Part shown: positions 1-6,013 of the stretch, piece after piece
Layout of the letters: each line of letters opens with the position of its first letter
How positions within the stretch are numbered: position 1 is the first letter of the stretch
Origin: an uncultured Bacteroidales bacterium
GTDB lineage: Bacteria; Bacteroidota; Bacteroidia; Bacteroidales; Muribaculaceae
Length of the DNA: 6,724 nt
Assembly: GCA_947175585.1 (NCBI GenBank)
Contig: CAMWNL010000096.1
Span: 1-6,724 of the forward strand
Direction of reading: 5' to 3'
Made by a program: the position numbers and the translations under genes
The notes under the pieces: model-generated
Databases searched by the model: none
What the model was told of the DNA's origin: nothing
Seen by the model: the letters and a program-made list of their open reading frames with translations, nothing else

Positions 1-75
1 CTCTCAGCGCTGCGATGCAGCGAGTTGGCGGCGCTGCCGCTTCTCATTGTCCGTTGTCCTATGGCCGCAGGGCGG
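1..75. other. GC-rich patch with three short hairpins (possible interspersed repeat)
   Basis: About 64% of bases 1-80 are G or C, against an AT-rich surrounding. Three perfect inverted repeats with 3-nt loops can be read: CGCTGC-GAT-GCAGCG at 8-22, GCGGC-GCT-GCCGC at 28-40 and GCCGC-AGG-GCGGC at 64-76. None is followed by a T-run on either strand, so they do not look like rho-independent terminators. No reading frame here resembles a known protein. On the minus strand this patch directly follows the stop codon of the TonB-receptor-like fragment, so it could be an inserted interspersed repeat or structured intergenic DNA. There is no second copy in the window, so repeat status is only a guess. 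Confidence 0.35.
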
Positions 76-252
76 CTAAAGAGTTATAGCCATCTTGGCG
101 AGTCGCTGACGGGCAGAATGGGCGGTGACGATTATTGCGTCCAGTTGGTGAGTGCTGACACTATCAAAAGACTGCTGCGCCAGACATATATTTTCCGGCG
201 CAAGCAGAGCTATGAAAAATGATATTACGAGTAGAAACATTTTTCGAAACAT
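76..252 (-). CDS. N-terminal fragment of a TonB-dependent outer-membrane receptor (58 aa, probably truncated)
   Basis: The 58-residue product begins with a clear Sec signal peptide: Lys4, a hydrophobic core at about residues 5-18, and a likely cleavage after LA at 24-25. A segment LDAIIVTAHSA at 37-47 follows, matching the TonB-box/plug start (LxEVVVTAxSA) of Bacteroidota receptors that lack a carboxypeptidase-regulatory domain. The frame then stops at TAG (78-76), where hundreds of plug and barrel residues should follow. Neither other minus-strand frame from here to the window edge resembles a plug domain. I chose ATG at 252 over an upstream in-frame ATG at 309 because it starts at the signal peptide and lies about 27 bp after a good promoter -7 element. 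It sits 82 bp beyond the receptor operon on the same strand. It may be a pseudogene remnant or, less likely, a real secreted short protein. Confidence 0.45.
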   Translation of the reverse strand: MFRKMFLLVISFFIALLAPENICLAQQSFDSVSTHQLDAIIVTAHSARQRLAKMAITL

Positions 253-278
253 ATATTCGCTTGCGTCAATTTTAGTAG

Positions 279-310
279 CAAGATTACTAATTACTCTAAA
301 GACACGCAAA
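279..310 (-). promoter_or_regulatory. Bacteroidota-type promoter for the 76-252 fragment, with overlapping dyad
   Basis: On the minus strand TTTG (310-307) is followed after exactly 20 bp by TAATCTTG (286-279). This fits the Bacteroidota consensus TTTG-N19-21-TAnnTTTG with one mismatch. Transcription would begin near 275, giving a leader of roughly 25 nt before ATG at 252. A dyad TTAGTA-N7-TACTAA (272-290) overlaps the -7 element and could be an operator, though short AT-rich dyads arise easily by chance. The site lies just beyond the receptor stop codon, so the downstream fragment need not depend on the operon promoter. Confidence 0.5.
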
Positions 311-334
311 ACCGAAATATGTTGCTTTTTATTA

Positions 335-2881
335 TTATTTTATGATTGCAGACGAAGCACCACTTTGTTCGCCGACCTCATTTCCTTGTTGTACTTTCTT
401 ACCATAGTTAATTGTATAGTTGACGGAAATATTAACATATTGATGGAACTTAGTATCATATTCAGTTATGTCTGAAGTATAATATGTGCCGGTCATTTTA
501 GATTTTGCAGCATTCCAACCGGTCCTAAACAGATTATTGGCAGTAAGTCTTATTTTCAAATTTTTATGAGACCATCCGGCTCCAATAAAGTATAAACTAC
601 GTTTGCTATAGATTGCATTAGTTTTTTCCTGAAGTTCTTTTTCTGGAGAAGTGTAATTCGCCATAAAATATAATTTACCAAGATACAGGGTTGCCTCAGT
701 AGTGAACAGGAATGGATTGTAACTGCGGTTGTAAGAGCCTGTGCTCTTATAAAAGTTCTGGATTGGTCGGGCTCTCAGCTGCAATTTGCCATTGAAAAGA
801 GTGAAATTAAAAGAGAGTCCAAAAGCGCCACCGCCATAATTCCCGTCATTAATATAGTTACGGATTATAGCGCTACCGTCTTTATAAGGAGAGTACACCG
901 TAATCAGACGGTCGAAAGCTCCATAAAACACGCCAAACGCACTCATCTTGAAAATATTGTTAGCCAACCATGTGTAGACGATATTTGCGGTGGCAAGACG
1001 AGCATTTTTGGCAGTGGGATTACCGGTGATATAAAGGAATTCATTATCTTGCAATATGTCTGATGCCTTGTCAGAGATAGTTGGTGAATCTGATGCCACT
1101 TGAAAATAACCGGAGAAATGATTTTTCTGGTTTGGTGAGTATTGCAGCATAATATGAGTGAATGGATAGACTGTGTTGAGAGTCTTGCCATTAATGTCAC
1201 TATATTCCCAGCTTACACCACAATCTGTGTTCATCGAAAATTTACTGCCCTTATAATTGTAGCCTATCTTGCCGGATGCGAAGACGTTAGAAAAGGCATC
1301 ACTATAATGGTTTGAACCTGAGTATTTCAAAGAGTTACGTGATTCACCCCCATCTAAACCTGCCAGGATCGAATGGCGGTTGCCTAATTGTTTGCGACCA
1401 TTGGCTTTAAGCCTGTAAAAATATGCATTTTCATTAGCGTCTCGTGTAATTGATTGATTGTTGGCAGTGTTGTAAGACAGCCGATCGTTTGTATGGGTGA
1501 AATTGAAGGTTGGAGTAAAGTCGATTGAGTAATTATTGGGAAGTGAGAAATTGAACAAGCCCGAATAGCTTAGTGTGTTTTTGCGTGTAGGATTAGAACG
1601 CTTGTATCTTGAGACTGATTTATCGACGTCAGTAATGGAGATATTTCCGTTAAGATTATACACAGGGATATCGTCATGGGTAAAACCTACGGTATTGCGA
1701 ATCTGAGTTTTTTCAGTGTTGTATGTTGCCCGGAATGTGATCGGATACTGATTTCTTTTGTAATTTGAATTTTCAATGAGTTCTTCTCTGATTATATGAT
1801 TCTCCTTACCATCGTTACCCTTAATGAGGTAGTCCTCAGTCGTTGAATTGCCGATGTGTTTACTTTCGGTATTATTGCCTGCTACATATATGTCATAGCT
1901 CATTTTTCCGTAATTAAACTTGCTGAAAACTGATGCATTGCTTGTTAGGCCGGCAAGGAAGTTTTCTGATAATGATGCTTTGGTGTAACCTCCGTAGGCA
2001 TATTCCTGGACTATGAAGTTCAACACTCTTGTATCGCCTTGAAATCTTGGGTCAACCGGGGCTTCGAGATATTCGACACGCCTTACGTCGTTAGTCGGAA
2101 TCCCATCAACATCTTGTTGCGATGCAGGTAGGCCGTTAATGTATAATGAAACAGCCTGTCCGGCATTATCGGTAACAGAGTTATTGATTATGTTTACATT
2201 AATCTGAGGGATTGCCATAAATCTCAGAAGGTCGACAAGATTCTGAGCCGCACTTTTCTGACGAACGCCCGGCATATATACCGTTCTGTCTGACTGAGCA
2301 GTGGCGCTTTTCTCGTGTACCGTGAGGCTTGTCAGGCTAATTGATGTTTCATGCATTACAACTGTACCTATATTAAAAGATTTAGGATTTTGGTATTCTG
2401 TTTTATAGCCAAGACAACTGAATTTCGCTATGACGTTGCGATGGTCGCAGGGAATGGAGAACCGGCCTAAATCATCGGTTACTCCGTAAGTTATCACAGT
2501 TGAGTCGTTAGGAGACAGCAACATTACAGTCGCTGAAATCACAGGCTCATTGTCAGAGTCTAAAGTCCGTCCTTTATACTGGAACTTGCCATGCTGAAGA
2601 GCCTCGACATAGTAGCAGTCACCTTTTTTAGAAAGGATGACAGGATTATTACCTATAATTTTAAGAATTGCGTCATACGCGTTATCCGTATCAACGATTG
2701 CCGTTGTGTTGTAATGGTCGAGGTCTTTATAAATAAAAGAAAGGTTGAGTTCCGGATATTTTCGTCCTGCTTCAACAAGAGCTTTTGATATAGGAGTGTT
2801 TTGAAATTTGAATGAATAGTTAGCTGCGTTGGCTGAGATGAGGATGGTCGCAACTAAGAAAAGTACAATATATTTTCTCAT
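335..2881 (-). CDS. TonB-dependent outer-membrane receptor with N-terminal STN signalling domain
   Basis: This 848-residue protein is a ligand-gated outer-membrane barrel, powered by TonB, that can also signal to an anti-sigma factor. Domains in order: signal peptide (1-19, cleavage near ANA); STN secretin/TonB short domain (about 21-95), the signalling module; carboxypeptidase-regulatory-like beta-sandwich (about 100-175, with GRTLDSDNEPV and DDLGRFSI); a TonB-box-like stretch LTSLTVHEKSA (183-193); plug (about 205-292, with SLYINGLPA and DVRRVEYLEAP); and a long beta-barrel region rich in alternating aromatic residues (about 295-835). The tail YGKKVQQGNEVGEQSG...SSAIIK is typical of Bacteroidales receptors of this outer-membrane beta-barrel class. 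Translation starts 2 bp after the anti-sigma stop, so it is the last gene of the sigma/anti-sigma/receptor operon. No SusD-like lipoprotein lies beside it, so a glycan-uptake pair is not indicated. The ligand cannot be read from the sequence. Confidence 0.9.
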   Translation of the reverse strand: MRKYIVLFLVATILISANAANYSFKFQNTPISKALVEAGRKYPELNLSFIYKDLDHYNTTAIVDTDNAYDAILKIIGNNPVILSKKGDCYYVEALQHGKFQYKGRTLDSDNEPVISATVMLLSPNDSTVITYGVTDDLGRFSIPCDHRNVIAKFSCLGYKTEYQNPKSFNIGTVVMHETSISLTSLTVHEKSATAQSDRTVYMPGVRQKSAAQNLVDLLRFMAIPQINVNIINNSVTDNAGQAVSLYINGLPASQQDVDGIPTNDVRRVEYLEAPVDPRFQGDTRVLNFIVQEYAYGGYTKASLSENFLAGLTSNASVFSKFNYGKMSYDIYVAGNNTESKHIGNSTTEDYLIKGNDGKENHIIREELIENSNYKRNQYPITFRATYNTEKTQIRNTVGFTHDDIPVYNLNGNISITDVDKSVSRYKRSNPTRKNTLSYSGLFNFSLPNNYSIDFTPTFNFTHTNDRLSYNTANNQSITRDANENAYFYRLKANGRKQLGNRHSILAGLDGGESRNSLKYSGSNHYSDAFSNVFASGKIGYNYKGSKFSMNTDCGVSWEYSDINGKTLNTVYPFTHIMLQYSPNQKNHFSGYFQVASDSPTISDKASDILQDNEFLYITGNPTAKNARLATANIVYTWLANNIFKMSAFGVFYGAFDRLITVYSPYKDGSAIIRNYINDGNYGGGAFGLSFNFTLFNGKLQLRARPIQNFYKSTGSYNRSYNPFLFTTEATLYLGKLYFMANYTSPEKELQEKTNAIYSKRSLYFIGAGWSHKNLKIRLTANNLFRTGWNAAKSKMTGTYYTSDITEYDTKFHQYVNISVNYTINYGKKVQQGNEVGEQSGASSAIIK

Positions 2882-2883
2882 AG

Positions 2884-3567
2884 TCAGTCTACGATTAACG
2901 ATTTATCTGTCTTGATGATGTTGATCTGTTCGAAGTTATTGAGCTGATCTATGACTTCGTCAAGGCTTAAAGCCGGATTAAATTTAAAGTAAAGATGCAG
3001 TCGCTTGGTGGCGTCATTATTGAAAGTGATATCAACACCATAAGTCTCGGCAACGGCTTGCAAGATTTCTTCAAGTGCGTTGTCCTCAAACAGAATCGGA
3101 ATGACCGGTTCAATTGCGGTTGAATCCGGTATGGTCGGTTGTGTTGATGGAGTTTCAATCTCCACGGTCTGTAAGTCTGATTCAAACGCCGCAAGAGTTT
3201 CGTGCTCTCTCGCTGAGAATGAAGAGGTTGTGATTGCAACGCCAATTGCTATGGCTGCGAACGATGAGAGTGCGAGTATAGCGATTGTTGCGGCGCGATG
3301 TCTGGTGAAAAGCAAGAATTTTTTATGAGAGCTAAGATGTTGTTCACTAAAACGCTGCCACTCATCATCGACAGAAACGCGAGATGCTGATTTATTAGCT
3401 TTAACAGATGAATTGATCTTGCATAAAAGTTTATATGTACCACGTGTCTCGGGGTCATTCATTATGCACGCGAGTTCTTCGGCGTCATAACGCTCAGGAT
3501 GCTCAAGAATATCTATCACGAGGTCATAACGTCTGTCGTTCGAGATGTCGTTCGGGTTACGGTTCAT
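2884..3567 (-). CDS. FecR-like transmembrane anti-sigma factor, short form
   Basis: This 227-residue protein probably holds the ECF sigma factor inactive until the receptor signals. A helical cytoplasmic N-terminus (1-90) contains the VDDEWQRF stretch (66-73) common before the membrane helix in FecR-like proteins. One transmembrane helix follows at about 92-114. After a Pro/Thr/Glu-rich linker (about 115-155) comes a periplasmic C-terminal domain (157-227, ILFEDNALEEILQAV...YGVDITF) that looks like the DUF4974 domain ending Bacteroidota FecR proteins. The usual length is roughly 300-350 residues, with a central FecR beta domain between helix and C-terminus. Here that space is only about 40 residues, so the central domain appears absent. 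The gene overlaps the sigma gene by 11 bp and sits 2 bp before the receptor, which implies translational coupling. The start ATG at 3567 precedes an acidic helical region as expected. The role is inferred from family and context. Confidence 0.85.
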   Translation of the reverse strand: MNRNPNDISNDRRYDLVIDILEHPERYDAEELACIMNDPETRGTYKLLCKINSSVKANKSASRVSVDDEWQRFSEQHLSSHKKFLLFTRHRAATIAILALSSFAAIAIGVAITTSSFSAREHETLAAFESDLQTVEIETPSTQPTIPDSTAIEPVIPILFEDNALEEILQAVAETYGVDITFNNDATKRLHLYFKFNPALSLDEVIDQLNNFEQINIIKTDKSLIVD

Positions 3568-4048
3568 TGTGGGTAAGTTTTTTGCGTATTACTTTTAGTG
3601 CCTGACGGAAATGCTTATAAACTGCGTTTTCACTTATACCCATCGATTTAGCTACTTTGCTAAATTTCATCCCTTTGTCGAAGCGTAAGTCCATTATCTG
3701 ACGCTCCTGGATAGTCAGATCATCATTGATAATCTGATATATGCGTGCGATGGTTCCTTCATCTGGCCAGTCGTCTCGCTCATATTCATCATTTTCGAGA
3801 AAAAAGAGGTTGGTTACTCTGTTTTTGATTTCGAGGTCGCGAATCTGGTTTAGGCAGCGATTGCGCACTGCCTTGACAAGATAGGCAGGCGAGACTATCT
3901 GGTTTTGGGGAGCAGTCAGCAACGAGGCAAAGATATCATGGACGATGTCGCGCGCAATGTCATCGTCATGAATCATAGCCAAAGCCAAACTGTGCAGGCG
4001 GCTGAAGTTTGCTTTGAAAAGCAGCTCTATGTCATTTTTATCCGTCAT
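3557..4048 (-). CDS. ECF-family RNA polymerase sigma factor (cell-surface signalling type)
   Basis: This 163-residue protein has the two-domain layout of ECF sigma factors. Sigma region 2 (about 9-75) includes IARDIVHDIF (31-40) for core RNA polymerase binding and YLVKAVRNRCLNQIR (56-70) for -10 recognition. An acidic linker (85-98) follows. Sigma region 4 (about 111-158) contains LTIQERQIMDLRF and the helix-turn-helix FSKVAKSMGISENAVYKHF (129-147) for -35 recognition. Length is normal for the FecI-like Bacteroidota class. It is the first gene of the operon and is followed, with overlap, by its likely anti-sigma factor. No clear housekeeping promoter motif is visible between the upstream terminator and ATG at 4048, so transcription could be autoregulated by this sigma factor (inference). 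Confidence 0.93.
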   Translation of the reverse strand: MTDKNDIELLFKANFSRLHSLALAMIHDDDIARDIVHDIFASLLTAPQNQIVSPAYLVKAVRNRCLNQIRDLEIKNRVTNLFFLENDEYERDDWPDEGTIARIYQIINDDLTIQERQIMDLRFDKGMKFSKVAKSMGISENAVYKHFRQALKVIRKKLTHNEP

Positions 4049-4095
4049 ACACTAATAAGACACATAACACCTCATTTACTAAACCTTTATTATAG

Positions 4096-4124
4096 AAAAA
4101 ATTAGGACGCACATTGGTGCGTCC
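4096..4124 (-). terminator. Rho-independent terminator of the flavin reductase gene
   Basis: GGACGCAC (4105-4112) and GTGCGTCC (4117-4124) form a perfect 8-bp stem with a 4-nt loop. Read on the minus strand the stem is followed by TAATTTTTTC, giving a run of six T at 4101-4096. The other side has no T-run, so it terminates minus-strand transcription only. It lies about 60 bp past the flavin reductase stop codon and about 50 bp before the sigma-factor start, so it separates the two transcripts. Confidence 0.85.
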
Positions 4125-4182
4125 AGGATAATGTATTGATTTACAGGAGAAAAAATAGTATTGAGCTAAGCCTATATAAATC

Positions 4183-4746
4183 TTATTTCAGGGCTTTGCC
4201 GTCAGAGAAGGCGTTGCCTACGCGTTTGCCCAAAGTTATATAACCGTTGTGGATTGGATCGAAGGTTATGAGCTGCATTTTTTCGACGTCAGGTTTGCCG
4301 TCTTCGGCGAGATATTTTTCATCGCAGATAATATTTACGATTTCGGCAATGATATAATAGCCGGTTTCTGACTCGTAAAGTTTTTCTTTGATGCGACATT
4401 CGAGAGTCATCGGGAAGCAGTCGAATACGGGAGCATCAACGTTTTCAGCTTTCGAAGAGTTCCAGCCTGTCACGGCCATTTTATCGGGGTGAGTCTTGGC
4501 GCTTACAATCCCGACGTAGTCTGACGCTGTCAGTGTATCGGTGGTTGCGAAAGCGACGGTGAAGTCGGGACAACAGTTAAGGTTGGCAGTAGTGGCGTGT
4601 GAGCCCATCGATATCATAATCTCGGTCATATCCCACTGGCCACCCCACGCAGCGTTCATTGCATTGGGAGTGCCGTCGGCGTTATATGTGCCGATAATCA
4701 AGACAGGCTGTGGAAGCATCCACGCTTTAGGTTTAAAATTTTTCAT
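4183..4746 (-). CDS. Flavin reductase family protein (FMN-binding split barrel)
   Basis: This 187-residue cytoplasmic protein belongs to the flavin reductase / flavoredoxin-like family, which binds FMN in a split beta-barrel and transfers electrons from NAD(P)H or a partner protein. Recognisable features are the N-terminal strand PQPVLIIGTYNADGTPNAMNAAW (13-34), MISMGSHATTANL (44-56) at the likely flavin phosphate site, FTVAFATTD (62-70), ASDYVGIVSA (74-83), and a C-terminal ITLGKRVGNAFSDGK (170-184). Length is normal for the family and no key segment is missing. It seems to be a single-gene transcript, with its own -7 promoter element upstream and a strong terminator downstream. The physiological substrate is unknown, and the context offers no redox partner. 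Confidence 0.88.
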   Translation of the reverse strand: MKNFKPKAWMLPQPVLIIGTYNADGTPNAMNAAWGGQWDMTEIMISMGSHATTANLNCCPDFTVAFATTDTLTASDYVGIVSAKTHPDKMAVTGWNSSKAENVDAPVFDCFPMTLECRIKEKLYESETGYYIIAEIVNIICDEKYLAEDGKPDVEKMQLITFDPIHNGYITLGKRVGNAFSDGKALK

Positions 4747-4776
4747 GATGATATAATCTTTAGTTGTAAACTAAGA

Positions 4777-4784
4777 CAAAGTTA
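4777..4784 (-). promoter_or_regulatory. Promoter -7 element for the flavin reductase gene
   Basis: TAACTTTG on the minus strand matches the Bacteroidota -7 consensus TAnnTTTG exactly. It lies about 30 bp before the ATG at 4746. No clean TTTG is found 19-21 bp upstream, only T-rich sequence, so the -33 half is weak. It belongs to a 10-bp inverted repeat shared with the divergent promoter on the other strand. Confidence 0.5.
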
Positions 4785-4825
4785 AGCAAAAATATAGTGA
4801 AAAATATCATCATCGGTTCTCATAT

Positions 4826-4857
4826 TTTGTACCGGTCATATATAATCGTTAACTTTG
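4826..4857 (+). promoter_or_regulatory. Bacteroidota-type promoter of the AbiEii cassette
   Basis: TTTG (4826-4829), a 20-bp spacer and TAACTTTG (4850-4857) match the Bacteroidota promoter consensus perfectly. Transcription should start around 4860-4864, on or next to the first ATG at 4862, so the transcript is nearly leaderless or uses the later ATG at 4913. The spacer carries the palindrome ACCGGT (4831-4836), a possible but unproven repressor site. Confidence 0.7.
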
Positions 4858-4861
4858 TAAT

Positions 4862-5221
4862 ATGGTAATAAGGAATGTCAATAGAATCTTAGAAATTAAG
4901 AATACACTCTTTATGAAACTTAAGGAGGAGTATGCATTTTGGTCTTATGACCCTGATTCTATCCAATTGTCAAAATTTGGAGATGACCAACTTATCGCCT
5001 TGACAATGCGCTATCTTGATTTGCCGGAAATTAAAATGTTGTTTTCAATTTACTCTCAAAAAAAGATTAAGGAAGCATGGCGAAACTTATTAGTTCCGGA
5101 GGGTGAATACTTATACACGCTCAACCGCTTTTTTGCGTGGTATTATTTCAAGGTCAAGAAGCCAGATCAATATCTTAAGGCTCTTCAAACTCGTCATCTC
5201 AATAAAATCCTTGGCAAATGA
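4862..5221 (+). CDS. DUF6922-like small protein, putative antitoxin of the AbiEii cassette
   Basis: This protein has 119 residues, or 102 if translation begins at the in-frame ATG at 4913. It is mostly helical, with no signal peptide or membrane segment. The core, with FWSYDPDSIQLSKF, then ALTMRYLDLPEIKMLFSIY, IKEAWRNLLVP and LNRFFAWYYFKVKKP, resembles the small DUF6922 proteins that I recall being encoded just before AbiEii-type toxins in Bacteroidota. The assignment rests on pattern memory, not a search. The stop codon overlaps the toxin start (ATGA), typical of paired translation in toxin-antitoxin operons. By analogy with AbiE it would neutralise the toxin and perhaps repress the promoter, but no winged-helix DNA-binding domain is obvious. 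The conserved-looking part begins about residue 25, so the ATG at 4913 is a serious alternative start, especially because the predicted transcription start falls on the first ATG. Confidence 0.72.
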   Translation: MVIRNVNRILEIKNTLFMKLKEEYAFWSYDPDSIQLSKFGDDQLIALTMRYLDLPEIKMLFSIYSQKKIKEAWRNLLVPEGEYLYTLNRFFAWYYFKVKKPDQYLKALQTRHLNKILGK

Positions 5222-5868
5222 AAGGTCTGACTCCAACAACTGCAGCTCTATTTGATAAGGTTTCAAAACTTAATTGTATCAAGCCTTACATTTTGGTAGG
5301 TGGTACTGCATTATCGTTGCAATTAGGCGCAAGGCTTAGCGAGGATTTAGATTTTATGACGTGGAGAAAATCTAAAAATGAGAAAAGAGAAGTCGACTGG
5401 CCCGGTATAAAGGATGAGTTATCATTGATAGGGAACATCGAAAGGTATGAAATTTTGGATTTGGCTCATGTTGAGTTTTATATAGAAGGTGTCAAACTCT
5501 CCTTTTATGCAAGCCCGAATTATTCGCCGGTGGATGAAATTATCCACATTCTTAATAATATCAGGGTTGCCGATAAAAAATCGATTGGTGCTATGAAAAT
5601 GGAAGTAATGCTCAGAAGAAGTAAATTTAGAGACTATTATGACATTTACACCATTCTGCAGACCGGGGTAGATATAAATGAAATGATAACTAAGGCTCTA
5701 AAATACTCCGGGCACAAGCTAAAATCTAAAAATCTCATTGCGATGCTTACTCGCTCAGAACGATTTATTCCAGATTCAGAGTTTAAGGCACTTCAGCCAA
5801 TCTATGATGTGAGTCCTAAAGACATTGAGCGATTTATAATAGAAAAGATCGTTGAAAGTTCGCTGTAA
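5218..5868 (+). CDS. AbiEii/AbiGii-type nucleotidyltransferase toxin
   Basis: This 216-residue protein has the hallmarks of the AbiEii (DUF1814) branch of the DNA polymerase-beta-like nucleotidyltransferases. The phosphate-binding motif YILVGGTALSLQLGAR (24-39) runs into the metal-binding motif LSEDLDF (40-46) with Asp43 and Asp45. KMEVMLRRSKFRDYYDIYTIL (127-147) matches the conserved C-terminal block with Lys, Arg, Asp and Tyr. Related toxins transfer nucleotides to cellular RNA such as tRNA acceptor ends, stopping growth and often blocking phage. The target of this one is unknown. It follows the putative antitoxin with a 4-bp ATGA overlap. All expected motifs are present and there is no frameshift, so the enzyme looks intact. 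It could serve phage defence or maintenance of an accessory segment. Confidence 0.88.
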   Translation: MKGLTPTTAALFDKVSKLNCIKPYILVGGTALSLQLGARLSEDLDFMTWRKSKNEKREVDWPGIKDELSLIGNIERYEILDLAHVEFYIEGVKLSFYASPNYSPVDEIIHILNNIRVADKKSIGAMKMEVMLRRSKFRDYYDIYTILQTGVDINEMITKALKYSGHKLKSKNLIAMLTRSERFIPDSEFKALQPIYDVSPKDIERFIIEKIVESSL

Positions 5869-6013
5869 AGAAGTGGACTATATGTAATCAATTGATAGGT
5901 TGGCCATATTCCAGGGCGCGCTGCACTTATATGTCAGTTTTCAGCAGAGTCTTTTCTCCATTGGAGGAAAAAATGATATTATCTGCGGAATATTGATTGT
6001 CGGTGCTTACCGG
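5869..6013. other. Convergent intergenic region, no supported gene
   Basis: These 145 bp lie between the converging toxin gene and the small minus-strand gene. I see no clear terminator on either strand. The two small hairpins, CTCC-ATT-GGAG (5956-5966) and CGGT-GCTT-ACCG (6001-6012), lack a T-tract. No tRNA, direct-repeat pair or recombination site is recognisable. Confidence 0.4.

Noticed and set aside
1..222. Plus-strand frame open from the window edge to 222
   Set aside because: It runs antisense to the signal-peptide-encoding fragment and through the GC-rich patch, and its product has no recognisable domain.
152..475. Plus-strand ORF of 107 residues
   Set aside because: It straddles the receptor 3' end and the fragment's promoter on the opposite strand. 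The hydrophobic product is an artefact of AT-rich antisense sequence.
943..1200. Minus-strand 85-residue ORF inside the receptor
   Set aside because: It lies wholly within the receptor barrel in another frame and has no domain signature.
3080..3328. Plus-strand 82-residue ORF
   Set aside because: It is the antisense shadow of the anti-sigma gene.
4049..4104. Consensus promoter for the sigma gene
   Set aside because: Candidates such as TATGTGTC match TAnnTTTG poorly and have no TTTG at the right distance.
5952..5972. Hairpin TTTTCTCC-ATT-GGAGGAAAA as a terminator
   Set aside because: The stem is short and bulged, and no T-run follows it on either strand.
5931..5996. 21-codon plus-strand ORF in the convergent gap, with an internal GGAGG-A5-ATG
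   Set aside because: It is too short to judge. Bacteroidota rarely depend on Shine-Dalgarno sites, and the frame being open upstream is compatible with chance.
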